Source: Blastococcus capsensis
GTDB lineage: Bacteria > Actinomycetota > Actinomycetes > Mycobacteriales > Geodermatophilaceae
Length of the DNA: 64,000 nucleotides
Direction: 5' to 3'
Assembly (NCBI RefSeq): GCF_030165005.1
Contig: NZ_JASNNW010000022.1
Location: 51,594 to 115,593, forward strand
Made by a program: the position numbers and the translations under genes. Shown here piece after piece: positions 27,699 to 35,783 of this stretch (position 1 is the first letter of the stretch; every line of letters begins with the position of its first letter). The notes under the pieces are model-generated. The model did no database searches. It saw only the letters and a program-made list of their open reading frames with translations, and was not told the origin of the DNA.

Positions 27699-29096
27699 GT
27701 GATCCGCAGCTCCTCCCCGCAGAACCCCGACGATCTCGTCCTCGAGGTCCCGACCACGAGCCCGGACGAGGTCGAGAAGGCCGTCCAGCGTGCCCGGTCC
27801 GCCCAGCGCGGGTGGGGACGGGGCCCGGCCGCGGCGCGGGCGACGGCCCTGGCCGGCGCCGCCGAGGCGGTGGCCGGTGCATCGGCCGAGCTCGCCGACC
27901 TGATGGTCCGCGAGGTGGGCAAGCCGCTGGGGGAGGCGCAGGGCGAGGTGGCGCGCGCGGTGGCGATCCTGCGGTACTACGCCCAGCAGGTCTTCGACCC
28001 GGTCGGCGCCGTGCACGAGCCCTCCGTGGCCGGACTGCTCTACACGCGGCGTCGGCCGCTGGGCGTGGCCGGGCTCATCACGCCGTGGAACTTCCCGCTC
28101 GCCATCCCGCTGTGGAAGGCAGCCCCGGCGCTGGCGTTCGGCAACGCGGTCGTCATCAAGCCCGCACCCCAGGCCACCGCGGTCGCCGTCCGGCTGGCGG
28201 AACTCCTCGCTACGTCCATCCCCGAGGACTTGTTCGCCGTCGTCCCCGGCGAGGCCGAGACCGGGCGCGCCCTCGTGGCGGGAGCGGACGTCGTCTCGTT
28301 CACCGGCTCGACCGCCGTCGGGCGCAGCGTGGTCGCCGCCGCCACCGAGGGTGGTGTGCCCGTCCAGGCGGAGATGGGTGGGCAGAACCCAGCCATCGTG
28401 CTGCCGGACGCCGACGTGGCCTCGACCGCAGCGCAGATCGCCGCCGCCGCGATGGGGTTCGCCGGGCAGAAGTGCACGGCCACCAAGAGGGTGATCGTCG
28501 TCGGCGACCCGGCGGCGTTCCGCGATGCCTTGGTCGCCGCGGTCGAGGCCATGGTCGTGGGGGACCCCGCCGATGCGGCGACCACCGTCGGCCCCGTCAT
28601 CGAGGAGCGGGCGCGGGACCGCGTGGCCGACTCTGCGGCTGCGGGGGTCGCGGCCGGAGGTCGGCTGCTCACCGGCGGGGCGCGACTGGACCGACCCGGC
28701 TGGTTCGTCGGGGCGGCCGTCCTCGAGGAGGTGCCGCTGGATCATCCGCTGTCCTGCGAGGAGGTCTTCGGGCCGATCGTCACGCTGCACCCCGCGGCCA
28801 CCCTGCAGGAGGCGGTGGAGCTGGCCAACGGGGTGGAGCAGGGGCTCGTGGCCGCGGTCTACACCCGGGACCTGGCGGCGGCACTGGCCGTCTCCGACCG
28901 GCTGGAGGCCGGCCTGGTGAAGGTGAACGCGCCCACCACCGGGGTGGACTTCTACCTCCCCTTCGGTGGCGAGAAGTCCTCCAGCGTGGGCCTGCGCGAG
29001 CAGGGCAAGGCGGCCCAGGACTTCTACACCTCGGTGCACACGGTGACGCTGGCGCCCGGGGCGGGGGAGCTGCCCTTCGGTGGGCTCGGCGCCTGA
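27699..29096 (+). CDS. Aldehyde dehydrogenase, predicted 2,5-dioxovalerate (2-oxoglutarate semialdehyde) dehydrogenase
   Basis: 465 residues from GTG 27699, preceded by TAGGAGAT. Catalytic C259 (GFAGQKCTAT), general base E225 (AEMGGQNP), N131 (TPWNFPLAI) and the nucleotide-binding FTGSTAVG. In context it oxidises 2-oxoglutarate semialdehyde to 2-oxoglutarate, the last step of the 4-hydroxyproline route. Stop and next start overlap as TGATG. Confidence 0.9.
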   Translation: MIRSSSPQNPDDLVLEVPTTSPDEVEKAVQRARSAQRGWGRGPAAARATALAGAAEAVAGASAELADLMVREVGKPLGEAQGEVARAVAILRYYAQQVFDPVGAVHEPSVAGLLYTRRRPLGVAGLITPWNFPLAIPLWKAAPALAFGNAVVIKPAPQATAVAVRLAELLATSIPEDLFAVVPGEAETGRALVAGADVVSFTGSTAVGRSVVAAATEGGVPVQAEMGGQNPAIVLPDADVASTAAQIAAAAMGFAGQKCTATKRVIVVGDPAAFRDALVAAVEAMVVGDPADAATTVGPVIEERARDRVADSAAAGVAAGGRLLTGGARLDRPGWFVGAAVLEEVPLDHPLSCEEVFGPIVTLHPAATLQEAVELANGVEQGLVAAVYTRDLAAALAVSDRLEAGLVKVNAPTTGVDFYLPFGGEKSSSVGLREQGKAAQDFYTSVHTVTLAPGAGELPFGGLGA

Positions 29097-30379
29097 TGGC
29101 CCCTGCGCTGCCGCTCCTCACCGCGGAGGAGCAGGGCATGCTCGCCGGCGATGCCGGCCCGGCGACGGCGCTGGGCATGCGGCTGGTCGTCGGGGTCGCG
29201 CGCGCCACCGGTGCCGAGCGTCTCGTGGAGGTGGCGTCCGCCCACGGTGACGGCTGCCTGTACCACGGTGCGGCGGGCCTGGAGTTCACCGAACGCCTGG
29301 TGGAGTTCGGGGGACGGGTGCGGGTGCGGACGACCCTCAACGTCGGGTCGCTGGACCTGCTCCACCCCGGCACGGTGCGCGCCGACGCCGCGCTGGACAC
29401 GAACGCCCGGCGGCTGATGGACGCGCACGTCGCTCTGGGTTGCGAGCCCACCTGGTCGTGCGCGCCGTACCAGGCCGGCCACCGCCCGTCGATCGGCAGC
29501 CATGTCGCGTGGGCCGAGTCCAACGCCATCGCGTTCGTCAACTCGGTGCTCGGTGCCCGCACCGACCGTTACGGCGACTTCCTGGACCTCGCCGCGGCGA
29601 TCACCGGGCGGGTCCCGTTCGCGGGCCTGCACCAGGACGAGGGCCGCCGTGCAGAACTGGTCCTCGACCTCTCGGGCGTCCCCGGTGAGCTGCTCGACCA
29701 CGACGCCGCGTGGCCCGCCGTCGGTGCGCTGCTCGGGGACCTGGCCGGCACCCGCGTCGCGGCACTGGTCGGCCTGCCGGGCGACCTGACCGACGGCGGC
29801 ACGACGGAGGACCGGCTCAAGGCACTCGGGGCGACCGCCGCGTCCACGGGTGGCGTCGCGCTCTTCCACGTCATCGGCGTGACCCCCGAGGCATCGACCC
29901 TCGGTGCGGTCGCACGGTCGGGCGCGCCGGTGATCCCGGTGACCGCCGCCGACCTGCGTGCCGCCCGTGACCGGCTGAGCACGGTCACCGAGGGGCGGCT
30001 GGACGCGGTGAGCCTGGGCACACCCCACTTCTCGGTCGCCGAGTTCGCCGCGCTCGCCTCCGCGCTCGCCGGCGGCCCCGCGTTCGCCCGGTCGCTGACC
30101 GTCTACGTTTCCACCAGCCGGGCCGTGCTCGAGCAGGCGCGTGCGCTCGGCTACGCCGACACGGTTGAGGGGGCCGGGGCGCGGATCGTGACCGACACGT
30201 GCACCTACGTCACCCCGGTGCTCGACCCCGGGGTCCGCACCGTCATGACCAACTCGGGCAAGTGGGCCTGGTACGCGCCGGCCAACCTCGGGATCGACAC
30301 GGTGCTCGGCAGCCTTCCCGAGTGCGTCGCCTCCGCCCGCGCGGGAGAGGTGGTGCGCGATGGGCGCCTCTGGGGCTGA
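29096..30379 (+). CDS. Aconitase X catalytic (large) subunit, predicted cis-3-hydroxy-L-proline dehydratase
   Basis: 427 residues from ATG 29096. Aconitase X (DUF521) features: LLTAEEQGMLAGDAGPATALGMRLVVGVA, GDGCLYHG, the cysteine C122 in CEPTWSCAPYQAG, GSHVAWAESNAIAFVNSVLGARTDR and C369 in TDTCTYV. Bacterial enzymes of this family next to ornithine-cyclodeaminase-like genes dehydrate cis-3-hydroxy-L-proline to 1-pyrroline-2-carboxylate (established for homologues). The small subunit gene starts 20 bp before its stop. Confidence 0.9.
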   Translation: MAPALPLLTAEEQGMLAGDAGPATALGMRLVVGVARATGAERLVEVASAHGDGCLYHGAAGLEFTERLVEFGGRVRVRTTLNVGSLDLLHPGTVRADAALDTNARRLMDAHVALGCEPTWSCAPYQAGHRPSIGSHVAWAESNAIAFVNSVLGARTDRYGDFLDLAAAITGRVPFAGLHQDEGRRAELVLDLSGVPGELLDHDAAWPAVGALLGDLAGTRVAALVGLPGDLTDGGTTEDRLKALGATAASTGGVALFHVIGVTPEASTLGAVARSGAPVIPVTAADLRAARDRLSTVTEGRLDAVSLGTPHFSVAEFAALASALAGGPAFARSLTVYVSTSRAVLEQARALGYADTVEGAGARIVTDTCTYVTPVLDPGVRTVMTNSGKWAWYAPANLGIDTVLGSLPECVASARAGEVVRDGRLWG

Positions 30380-30818
30380 GGTCCGCGGCCGCACGCTGAC
30401 CGGCCGGTCCCTGCACCCGGGCAGCGGCACCGGGGCTCTGCTCCCGCTCGGAGCGGCGTTGTCCTTCTGGGGCGGGGTCGACCAGGAGGGGACGGTCGTG
30501 GACCACCACCACCCCCAGCACGGGTCGAGCGTCACCGGGCGCGTGGTCGCGATGCGATCGGGGCGGGGGTCCAGCTCCTCCGCGGCGGTCCTGGCCGAGC
30601 TGATCCGGTCCGGCCGGGCCCCGGCCGCCCTCCTGCTCGTGGAGCCCGACAGCATCCTGGTCGTCGGTGCGCTCGTCGCGGCGGAGATGTACGGCACCTC
30701 GATGCCGGTCGTCGAGGTCACCCCTGATCAGCTGTCCGGGCTGCCCGGCGGCGGTCTCGCCCACGTCGCCGCCGGGGAAGCAGCCGGACCGGCCACCGTG
30801 ACCGTGGAGGAACCGTGA
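30360..30818 (+). CDS. Aconitase X swivel (small) subunit, DUF126
   Basis: 152 residues, ATG 30360 inside the large-subunit gene. DUF126 swivel motifs: LSFWGGVDQEGTVVDHHHPQHGSSVTGRVVAMRSGRGSSSS split across the active-site loop (GRGSSSS), then APAALLLVEPDSILVVGALVAAEMYG. Forms the heterodimeric enzyme with the preceding product. It overlaps the reductase start by 4 bp (GTGA). Confidence 0.9.
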   Translation: MGASGAEVRGRTLTGRSLHPGSGTGALLPLGAALSFWGGVDQEGTVVDHHHPQHGSSVTGRVVAMRSGRGSSSSAAVLAELIRSGRAPAALLLVEPDSILVVGALVAAEMYGTSMPVVEVTPDQLSGLPGGGLAHVAAGEAAGPATVTVEEP

Positions 30819-31750
30819 CGACGGCACCGCCGTACCTGGACGAGCGCGCGATCTTCGAGCTGGCGCCCTGGCCGGATGCCGTCGCCGCCGTCGAGCAGGT
30901 CCTCCTGGACGGGCTGGACCCGGACCGGGTCCCGCAGCGGTCGATCGTCGACGTGCCGCACGGGCAGCTGCTGCTCATGCCGGGGACGACACCGACCGGC
31001 GTCGGCGTCAAGCTGGCCACCGTGGCACCGGCGAACCCCGACCGGGGGTTGCCCCGCATCCAGGCGGTCTACGTGCTCTACGACCCGGAGTCCCTCGCCG
31101 TCACGGCGCTGCTGGACGGGACGGCGCTGACCACGGTGCGGACACCGGCCGTCTCCGCTGCGGCCGTGCGGCACCTCGCGCTCCCGTCCGCCCGGCGGCT
31201 GGTGGTCTTCGGCTCCGGGCCGCAGGCGTGGGGACACGTGGAAGCGGTCCGCGCCGTGCGTCCCGTGGCCGAGGTCGTGGTGGTGGCGCGGCGGCGGGCC
31301 GGAGCGGAGGCGCTCGCGAGCCGGTTGGCCGCGACAGGTGTCGCGGCACGGGCCGGCGACGCCGAGGACGTGACCACGGCCGACATCGTGGTCTGCGCGA
31401 CCACGGCGCGAGAGCCGTTGTTCGACGGCGCGCGGCTTCCGGGCCACGCCTGCGTGGTGGCGGTGGGCTCGCACGAGGCCGAGGCCCGCGAGCTGGACGG
31501 GACGGTGCTGCGCCGGGCCGACCGGGTGGTGGTGGAGGACGCCGGGGTCGCGATGCGCGAGGCCGGCGACGTCATCCAGGCGGTGGCGTCGGGCGACCTC
31601 GCCGAGGGGGAGCTGATCGGCCTCCGGGACGCGGTACGGCTCACGCCCGAAGCCGGAGGATCGGTGTTCAAGAGCGTCGGCATGGGCTGGCAGGACCTGG
31701 CCGTGGCCCAGCTCGTGCACCGCCGCTGGCAGGAGGTGCACGGTGCCTGA
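30815..31750 (+). CDS. Ornithine cyclodeaminase/mu-crystallin family, predicted 1-pyrroline-2-carboxylate reductase
   Basis: 311 residues, GTG 30815. Substrate region MPGTTPTGVGVKLATVAPANPDRGLP, Rossmann segment LVVFGSGPQAWGHVEAVRAV, and late motifs LFDGARLPGHACVVAVGSHEAEARELD and SVFKSVGMGWQDLAVA. Next to aconitase X such enzymes reduce 1-pyrroline-2-carboxylate to L-proline with NAD(P)H. That would link 3-hydroxyproline breakdown to the put operon at 43.4 kb. Overlaps the oxidase gene by 8 bp. Confidence 0.9.
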   Translation: MTTAPPYLDERAIFELAPWPDAVAAVEQVLLDGLDPDRVPQRSIVDVPHGQLLLMPGTTPTGVGVKLATVAPANPDRGLPRIQAVYVLYDPESLAVTALLDGTALTTVRTPAVSAAAVRHLALPSARRLVVFGSGPQAWGHVEAVRAVRPVAEVVVVARRRAGAEALASRLAATGVAARAGDAEDVTTADIVVCATTAREPLFDGARLPGHACVVAVGSHEAEARELDGTVLRRADRVVVEDAGVAMREAGDVIQAVASGDLAEGELIGLRDAVRLTPEAGGSVFKSVGMGWQDLAVAQLVHRRWQEVHGA

Positions 31751-32903
31751 ACGCGGCACGGACGTGGTCGTGGTGGGCGCCGGCATCATCGGCGCGGCCT
31801 GCGCTCTCTACGCCGCCCGGGCCGGCCTGTCGGTCACCGTCCTCGATCGCGGGTCGGTGGGCGCAGGCACGACCAGCCGGTGCGAGGGGAACATCCTCGT
31901 CTCGGACAAGGGAGCCGGCCCCGAGCTCGACCTGGCACTGGCCTCCCGCTCGCTCTGGCTGGAACTGGCGGCCGAGTACGGCGCCGACCGGTTCGAGCTG
32001 GAGGAGAAGGGCGGGCTGGTCGTCGCGACCGGCGAGGCGGGCATGGCCTCGCTCCGCCGCTTCGCCGTCGGTCAGGGGGCGGCGGGGGTGACGGCCGAGC
32101 CCGTCACCCCCGACGGCCTGCGCGCCCACGAGCCGAACCTCGCCAGTGGGCTGCCCGGCGGCGTGTACTACCCGCAGGACCTGCAGGTGCAGCCGGTGCT
32201 GGCCGCGGCGTCGCTGCTGGCGGCGGCCCGCGACCTGGGGGCGCGCGTCGTCACCGGTACCGAGGTGACCGGGGCGGCCAGGGGTGCGGACGGCCGCCTC
32301 ACCGCCGTGCACACCCGGGATGCCACCTACCCGGCCGGCGCGGTGGTCAACGCCGCCGGGACCTGGGGCGGCGACGTGGGCGAGCGGCTCGGCGGCTCGG
32401 TCCCGGTCCTGCCCCGCCGTGGCTTCATCCTGGTGACCGAACCGCTGCCCCGGGTGATCCGGCACAAGGTGTACTCGGCGGACTACGTGGAGAACGTCGC
32501 GTCCGACGATGCGGGCCTGGAGACCTCCGCCGTCATCGAGGGCACCCGCGGTGGAACGGTCCTGATCGGGGCGAGCCGGGAACGGGTCGGATTCGACGAG
32601 ACGCTCTCGGTGGAGGTGCTGCGCCGGCTCGCGGCGCAGGCGATCCGGTTGTTCCCGTTCCTGGCGGACGTCCGGCTCATGCGCAGCTACCGCGGCTTCC
32701 GTCCGTACTGTCCCGATCACCTGCCCGTCGTCGGGCACGACCGCCGGGTCCAGGGGCTGCTGCACGCCTGCGGGCACGAGGGCGCCGGAATCGGGCTCGC
32801 GCCGGCGACCGGGCGCCTCATCGCCGACCTGCTGACCGGTGCACACCCGCTGGTCGACCCCGGCCCTTTCGATCCGATGCGCTTCGCCATGGAGGACGTA
32901 TGA
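31743..32903 (+). CDS. FAD-dependent D-amino-acid dehydrogenase (DAO family), D-hydroxyproline dehydrogenase subunit
   Basis: 386 residues from GTG 31743. N-terminal FAD-binding fold VVVVGAGIIGAACALYAARAG (about 7-27). DAO family C-terminal FRPYCPDHLPVVGHD and LLHACGHEGAGIGLAPATGRLIADLL. With the two following genes it matches the multi-subunit, membrane-associated or soluble D-hydroxyproline dehydrogenases that oxidise cis-4-hydroxy-D-proline without making peroxide. The stop overlaps the ATG of a 26-codon ORF. Confidence 0.9.
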   Translation: MPERGTDVVVVGAGIIGAACALYAARAGLSVTVLDRGSVGAGTTSRCEGNILVSDKGAGPELDLALASRSLWLELAAEYGADRFELEEKGGLVVATGEAGMASLRRFAVGQGAAGVTAEPVTPDGLRAHEPNLASGLPGGVYYPQDLQVQPVLAAASLLAAARDLGARVVTGTEVTGAARGADGRLTAVHTRDATYPAGAVVNAAGTWGGDVGERLGGSVPVLPRRGFILVTEPLPRVIRHKVYSADYVENVASDDAGLETSAVIEGTRGGTVLIGASRERVGFDETLSVEVLRRLAAQAIRLFPFLADVRLMRSYRGFRPYCPDHLPVVGHDRRVQGLLHACGHEGAGIGLAPATGRLIADLLTGAHPLVDPGPFDPMRFAMEDV

Positions 32904-32980
32904 CCGAGCTTGCGAGGTCACGGAGGGACACAGCACCGCCGGTCACGTGGCCGACGAGCGCCAGCGAGGAGGACTTGTGA
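32900..32980 (+). CDS. Possible 26-residue microprotein coupled to both neighbours
   Basis: ATG 32900 overlaps the dehydrogenase stop (ATGA), and its own TGA (32978-32980) overlaps the GTG of the 2Fe-2S gene (GTGA). It encodes 26 polar residues ending TSASEEDL, with no membrane segment. Even if the peptide has no function, ribosomes terminating here would re-initiate on the next gene, and the GAGGAGG ribosome site of that gene lies inside it. Confidence 0.4.
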   Translation: MTELARSRRDTAPPVTWPTSASEEDL

Positions 32981-33252
32981 CCGAGCCGAGCTTCACCTTC
33001 GACGGCCGACCCGTGCCCTTCGTCGCCGGGCAGAGCGTGGGAGCGGCCCTGATGGCCGCAGGCATCCGGTCCTGGCGCACCACCCGGGTAGAGGGGCGCC
33101 TGCGCGGGCTGTTCTGCGGCATCGGCATGTGCTTCGACTGCTTGCTGGTGCTCGACGGCCGACCCAACGAACGTGCGTGCCTGGTGCCGGCCGACACCGG
33201 TATGCGCGTGGAGAGCCAGGAGGGGACGGGCCATGGACACCTCGCGGTCTGA
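32977..33252 (+). CDS. Small [2Fe-2S] subunit of D-hydroxyproline dehydrogenase
   Basis: 91 residues from GTG 32977 with AGCGAGGAGGA upstream. Plant-ferredoxin/sarcosine-oxidase-like Fer2 domain with C47, C52, C55 and C68 (LFCGIGMCFDCLLVLDG ... ERACLVP) as the cluster ligands. It matches the small iron-sulfur subunit found between the two flavoproteins of these dehydrogenases. The next gene starts within its end. Confidence 0.9.
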   Translation: MTEPSFTFDGRPVPFVAGQSVGAALMAAGIRSWRTTRVEGRLRGLFCGIGMCFDCLLVLDGRPNERACLVPADTGMRVESQEGTGHGHLAV

Positions 33253-34654
33253 CCGGGTGCACGACGTCGTCGTCATCGGAGGGGGACCGGCCGGCCTGGC
33301 CGCCGCAGGGCGAGCCGCGGCTCTCGGGGCCGACGTGGCGGTGGTCGACGCAGCCGTGATGCCGGGCGGACAGTACTGGCGGCAGCCGGCTGGGGATGTC
33401 CTGGCCGGGTCCGTGACGCACCTGCACCACGGACTGTCGACCTACCGTGCCCTGACCGGGCAGCTCGCCGGGATCGCGGCCGGGGGTGGGTACTACCCGC
33501 GGCACTCCGTCTGGACCGTCGGTCGCGACGAGTCCGGCTTCGTGGTCCGGGCGCTCACCGGCACGGGTGCCGGTGAGTACGAGGTCGAAATCCGCGGTCG
33601 CCGGCTCGTGCTGGCGCCCGGCGCCTACGACCGGCAGGTCCCCTTCCCCGGCTGGGACCTGCCCGGGGTGATGACCGCCGGCGGGGTCCAGGCCCTGCTC
33701 AAGGGGCACGCCGTGACGGCCGGGCAGCGGGTCGTCGTCGCGGGCACCGGCCCCTTCCTGCTGCCGGTGGCGGCCGGGTTGGCCGAGTCCGGTGCCACCG
33801 TCGTCGGTGTCCTCGAAGCCGCCTCGCCGCTGGCCTGGGCGCGGCACGCCGGTGCCGTGCTGCGCAACGTCGGCAAGCTGGGCGAGGGAGCGGGCTATGC
33901 CCGTGCCCTGGCGCGGCACCGGGTACCCGTGCGGACGCGGACCGCGGTGCTGGAGGCCTCCGGGGACGGGGTGCTCGAGCGGGTCACCACCGTCCGCCTG
34001 GACCGGCACGGCAGGGCGCTGCCCGGCACCCGGACCACCGTCGAGGCGGACACGCTGGCCGTCGGCTGGGGCTTCACCCCGCAGCTCGAGCTGCCGCTGG
34101 CCCTGGGCTGCGCCACCCGTGTCGACGTCGACGGCTCGCTCGTCTGCGTGGTCGACGACGAGCAGCGCAGCTCGGTGGCCGACGTGTTCATCGCGGGGGA
34201 GGCCTGCGGAGTGGGGGGAGCGGACCTCGCCGTGACCGAGGGGGAGATCGCCGGCACGGTCGCGGCCGGCGCCGCAGTCACCGATCGTCGGCTGCTGCGC
34301 CGCCGGGCGGCGCTGCGTCGGTTCGCCGTCGCCATGCACGCCGCGCACCCGGTGCCCTCGGCTTGGATGGAGCGGTTGACCGACGCCACGGTGCTGTGCC
34401 GATGCGAGGAGGTGACGGTCGGCCGTGCCCGGGAAGCACTCCTTCTCGGGGCGGACGACGCCCGGTCGGCGAAGCTGCTCACGCGCCCCGGGATGGGGTG
34501 GTGCCAGGGGCGGGTCTGCGGATACGCGACCTCGTGCCTGATGTCGGCGTGGTCGGGGCGGCCTGCCTCGCCTGCATCGATGGCCGCCCGCCCGGTGGCC
34601 GCGCCCCTCCGGCTGGGCACCCTGGCCGCGGCCGACGACCGCGCTCCCGGCTGA
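33233..34654 (+). CDS. FAD/NAD(P)-type oxidoreductase subunit with C-terminal [2Fe-2S] domain
   Basis: 473 residues from ATG 33233, preceded by AGGAGGGG. Two nucleotide-binding folds: DVVVIGGGPAGLAAAGRAAALG and RVVVAGTGPFLLPVAAGLAESGA. A C-terminal BFD-like cluster site has C389, C391, C424 and C429 (LCRCEEVTV ... GWCQGRVCG). Homologous to the alpha subunit of heteromeric D-hydroxyproline/opine dehydrogenases. Last gene of the rightward operon; the stop is 1 bp from the stop of the convergent epimerase-like gene. Confidence 0.9.
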   Translation: MDTSRSDRVHDVVVIGGGPAGLAAAGRAAALGADVAVVDAAVMPGGQYWRQPAGDVLAGSVTHLHHGLSTYRALTGQLAGIAAGGGYYPRHSVWTVGRDESGFVVRALTGTGAGEYEVEIRGRRLVLAPGAYDRQVPFPGWDLPGVMTAGGVQALLKGHAVTAGQRVVVAGTGPFLLPVAAGLAESGATVVGVLEAASPLAWARHAGAVLRNVGKLGEGAGYARALARHRVPVRTRTAVLEASGDGVLERVTTVRLDRHGRALPGTRTTVEADTLAVGWGFTPQLELPLALGCATRVDVDGSLVCVVDDEQRSSVADVFIAGEACGVGGADLAVTEGEIAGTVAAGAAVTDRRLLRRRAALRRFAVAMHAAHPVPSAWMERLTDATVLCRCEEVTVGRAREALLLGADDARSAKLLTRPGMGWCQGRVCGYATSCLMSAWSGRPASPASMAARPVAAPLRLGTLAAADDRAPG

Positions 34655-34655
34655 G

Positions 34656-35774
34656 TCAGTTCGCCCGGGGGCCCGGCGCGTCGGCCGGGTCGCCGGCGGG
34701 GTCCAGCGTGGCGCCGCCGGCGGGATCCAGCAGCGGTCCGGGGGCCCCCTCGCCACGGCCGAGCGCGGCGACGAACTGCCGCAGCACGTCGTCGCCGGTG
34801 TGGAACGGCGCCCAGTCCAGCAGCTTGCGGGCCCGGCCGGTGTCCAGGGCCGGCACCTGCGTGCCCAGGTCGAGCCAGCCCGGCTCGGTGGGCACCACGT
34901 GCGCGGTGAAGGCGGCGTGCAGCCCGGCGCGGAGCACGCGCGCCGGCGTGGGCACCCGCACGGTGCCCAGGGCGCGGGCGAGTGCGTCGGCGTCCAGCAG
35001 CGGTTCGGCGGCGAGGTTGAACGGGCCCGGGGCACGGCGGTCGAGCATCCGCTCGATCCCGTCGGCGACGTCGTCGGCGTGCAGGAACGAGATCGCCAGC
35101 GCGGGCAGCGGCAGGGGCAGCAGCCGGGCGAGCGGACCCGGCAGCATGCGGGCCGCGCCGAACAGCAGCGGGCCGAGGAAGTAGCGGCCGATCTCGCTGC
35201 TCGCCTCGGGCTGCAGGATCAGCGTCGGGCGCACGACGGTCAGCGTGGTGTCGCGGTGCCGGCCGAACACCTCGCGGACCACCCGTTCGGCCTCGGACTT
35301 GTCGCGGCTGTACTGCGAGGCCGGGATGCCGGTGGTGGGCCAGTCCTCGGTCACCAGGGAACCGCGGGCGCCGGCGGCGTAGGCCCCGATCGAGCTCATG
35401 TGCACGAACTGGCCGACGCCGGCCGCCGCGGCGGCGCGGGCCACCCGCCGGGTGCCCTCGACGTTGACCTCGCGCAGCCGGTCGGGCTGCCGTCCGGGCT
35501 GCAGCGCCCACGCCAGGTGCACCACCGCGTCGGCGCCCGCGACGAACTCCGCGATCTCCGCTTCGCTCGCCGCCTCGCCGAGGTCGGCGTGATGCCAGCG
35601 CACGCCGTCGTAGGGCGGTACGGACGGCGCCGGCCGACGGGCCAGGCCGCGGACCTCGGCGGGCCCGGCCCCCGGTGCCGTGAGCCGGCGCAGCAGGGCC
35701 GTGCCCACGTTGCCGCTGGCTCCGGTGACGGCGACCGTGCGACCGGCCAGCTGGCCGGGGGAGAGGTTCGGCAT
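34656..35774 (-). CDS. NAD-dependent epimerase/dehydratase family protein
   Basis: 372 residues, ATG 35774. Extended SDR fold: nucleotide loop VTGASGNVGTALLRRL, HLAWALQPGR, active-site SSIGAYAAG ... SQYSRDKSEAERVV (Y-x3-K). The C-terminal ~25 residues are a Pro/Gly/Asp-rich tail with two imperfect LDPAGG-type repeats. Substrate unknown; about 10 bp downstream of the MFS gene on the same strand, so probably co-transcribed. Confidence 0.87.
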   Translation of the reverse strand: MPNLSPGQLAGRTVAVTGASGNVGTALLRRLTAPGAGPAEVRGLARRPAPSVPPYDGVRWHHADLGEAASEAEIAEFVAGADAVVHLAWALQPGRQPDRLREVNVEGTRRVARAAAAAGVGQFVHMSSIGAYAAGARGSLVTEDWPTTGIPASQYSRDKSEAERVVREVFGRHRDTTLTVVRPTLILQPEASSEIGRYFLGPLLFGAARMLPGPLARLLPLPLPALAISFLHADDVADGIERMLDRRAPGPFNLAAEPLLDADALARALGTVRVPTPARVLRAGLHAAFTAHVVPTEPGWLDLGTQVPALDTGRARKLLDWAPFHTGDDVLRQFVAALGRGEGAPGPLLDPAGGATLDPAGDPADAPGPRAN

Positions 35775-35783
35775 GCCCTGCCG

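Noticed and set aside
25977..29039. 1020-codon minus-strand ORF
   Set aside because: It is antisense to the deaminase, epimerase and aldehyde dehydrogenase genes and shows only shadow composition (His/Arg/Gly/Asp-rich). Very long antisense frames are common in such GC-rich DNA.
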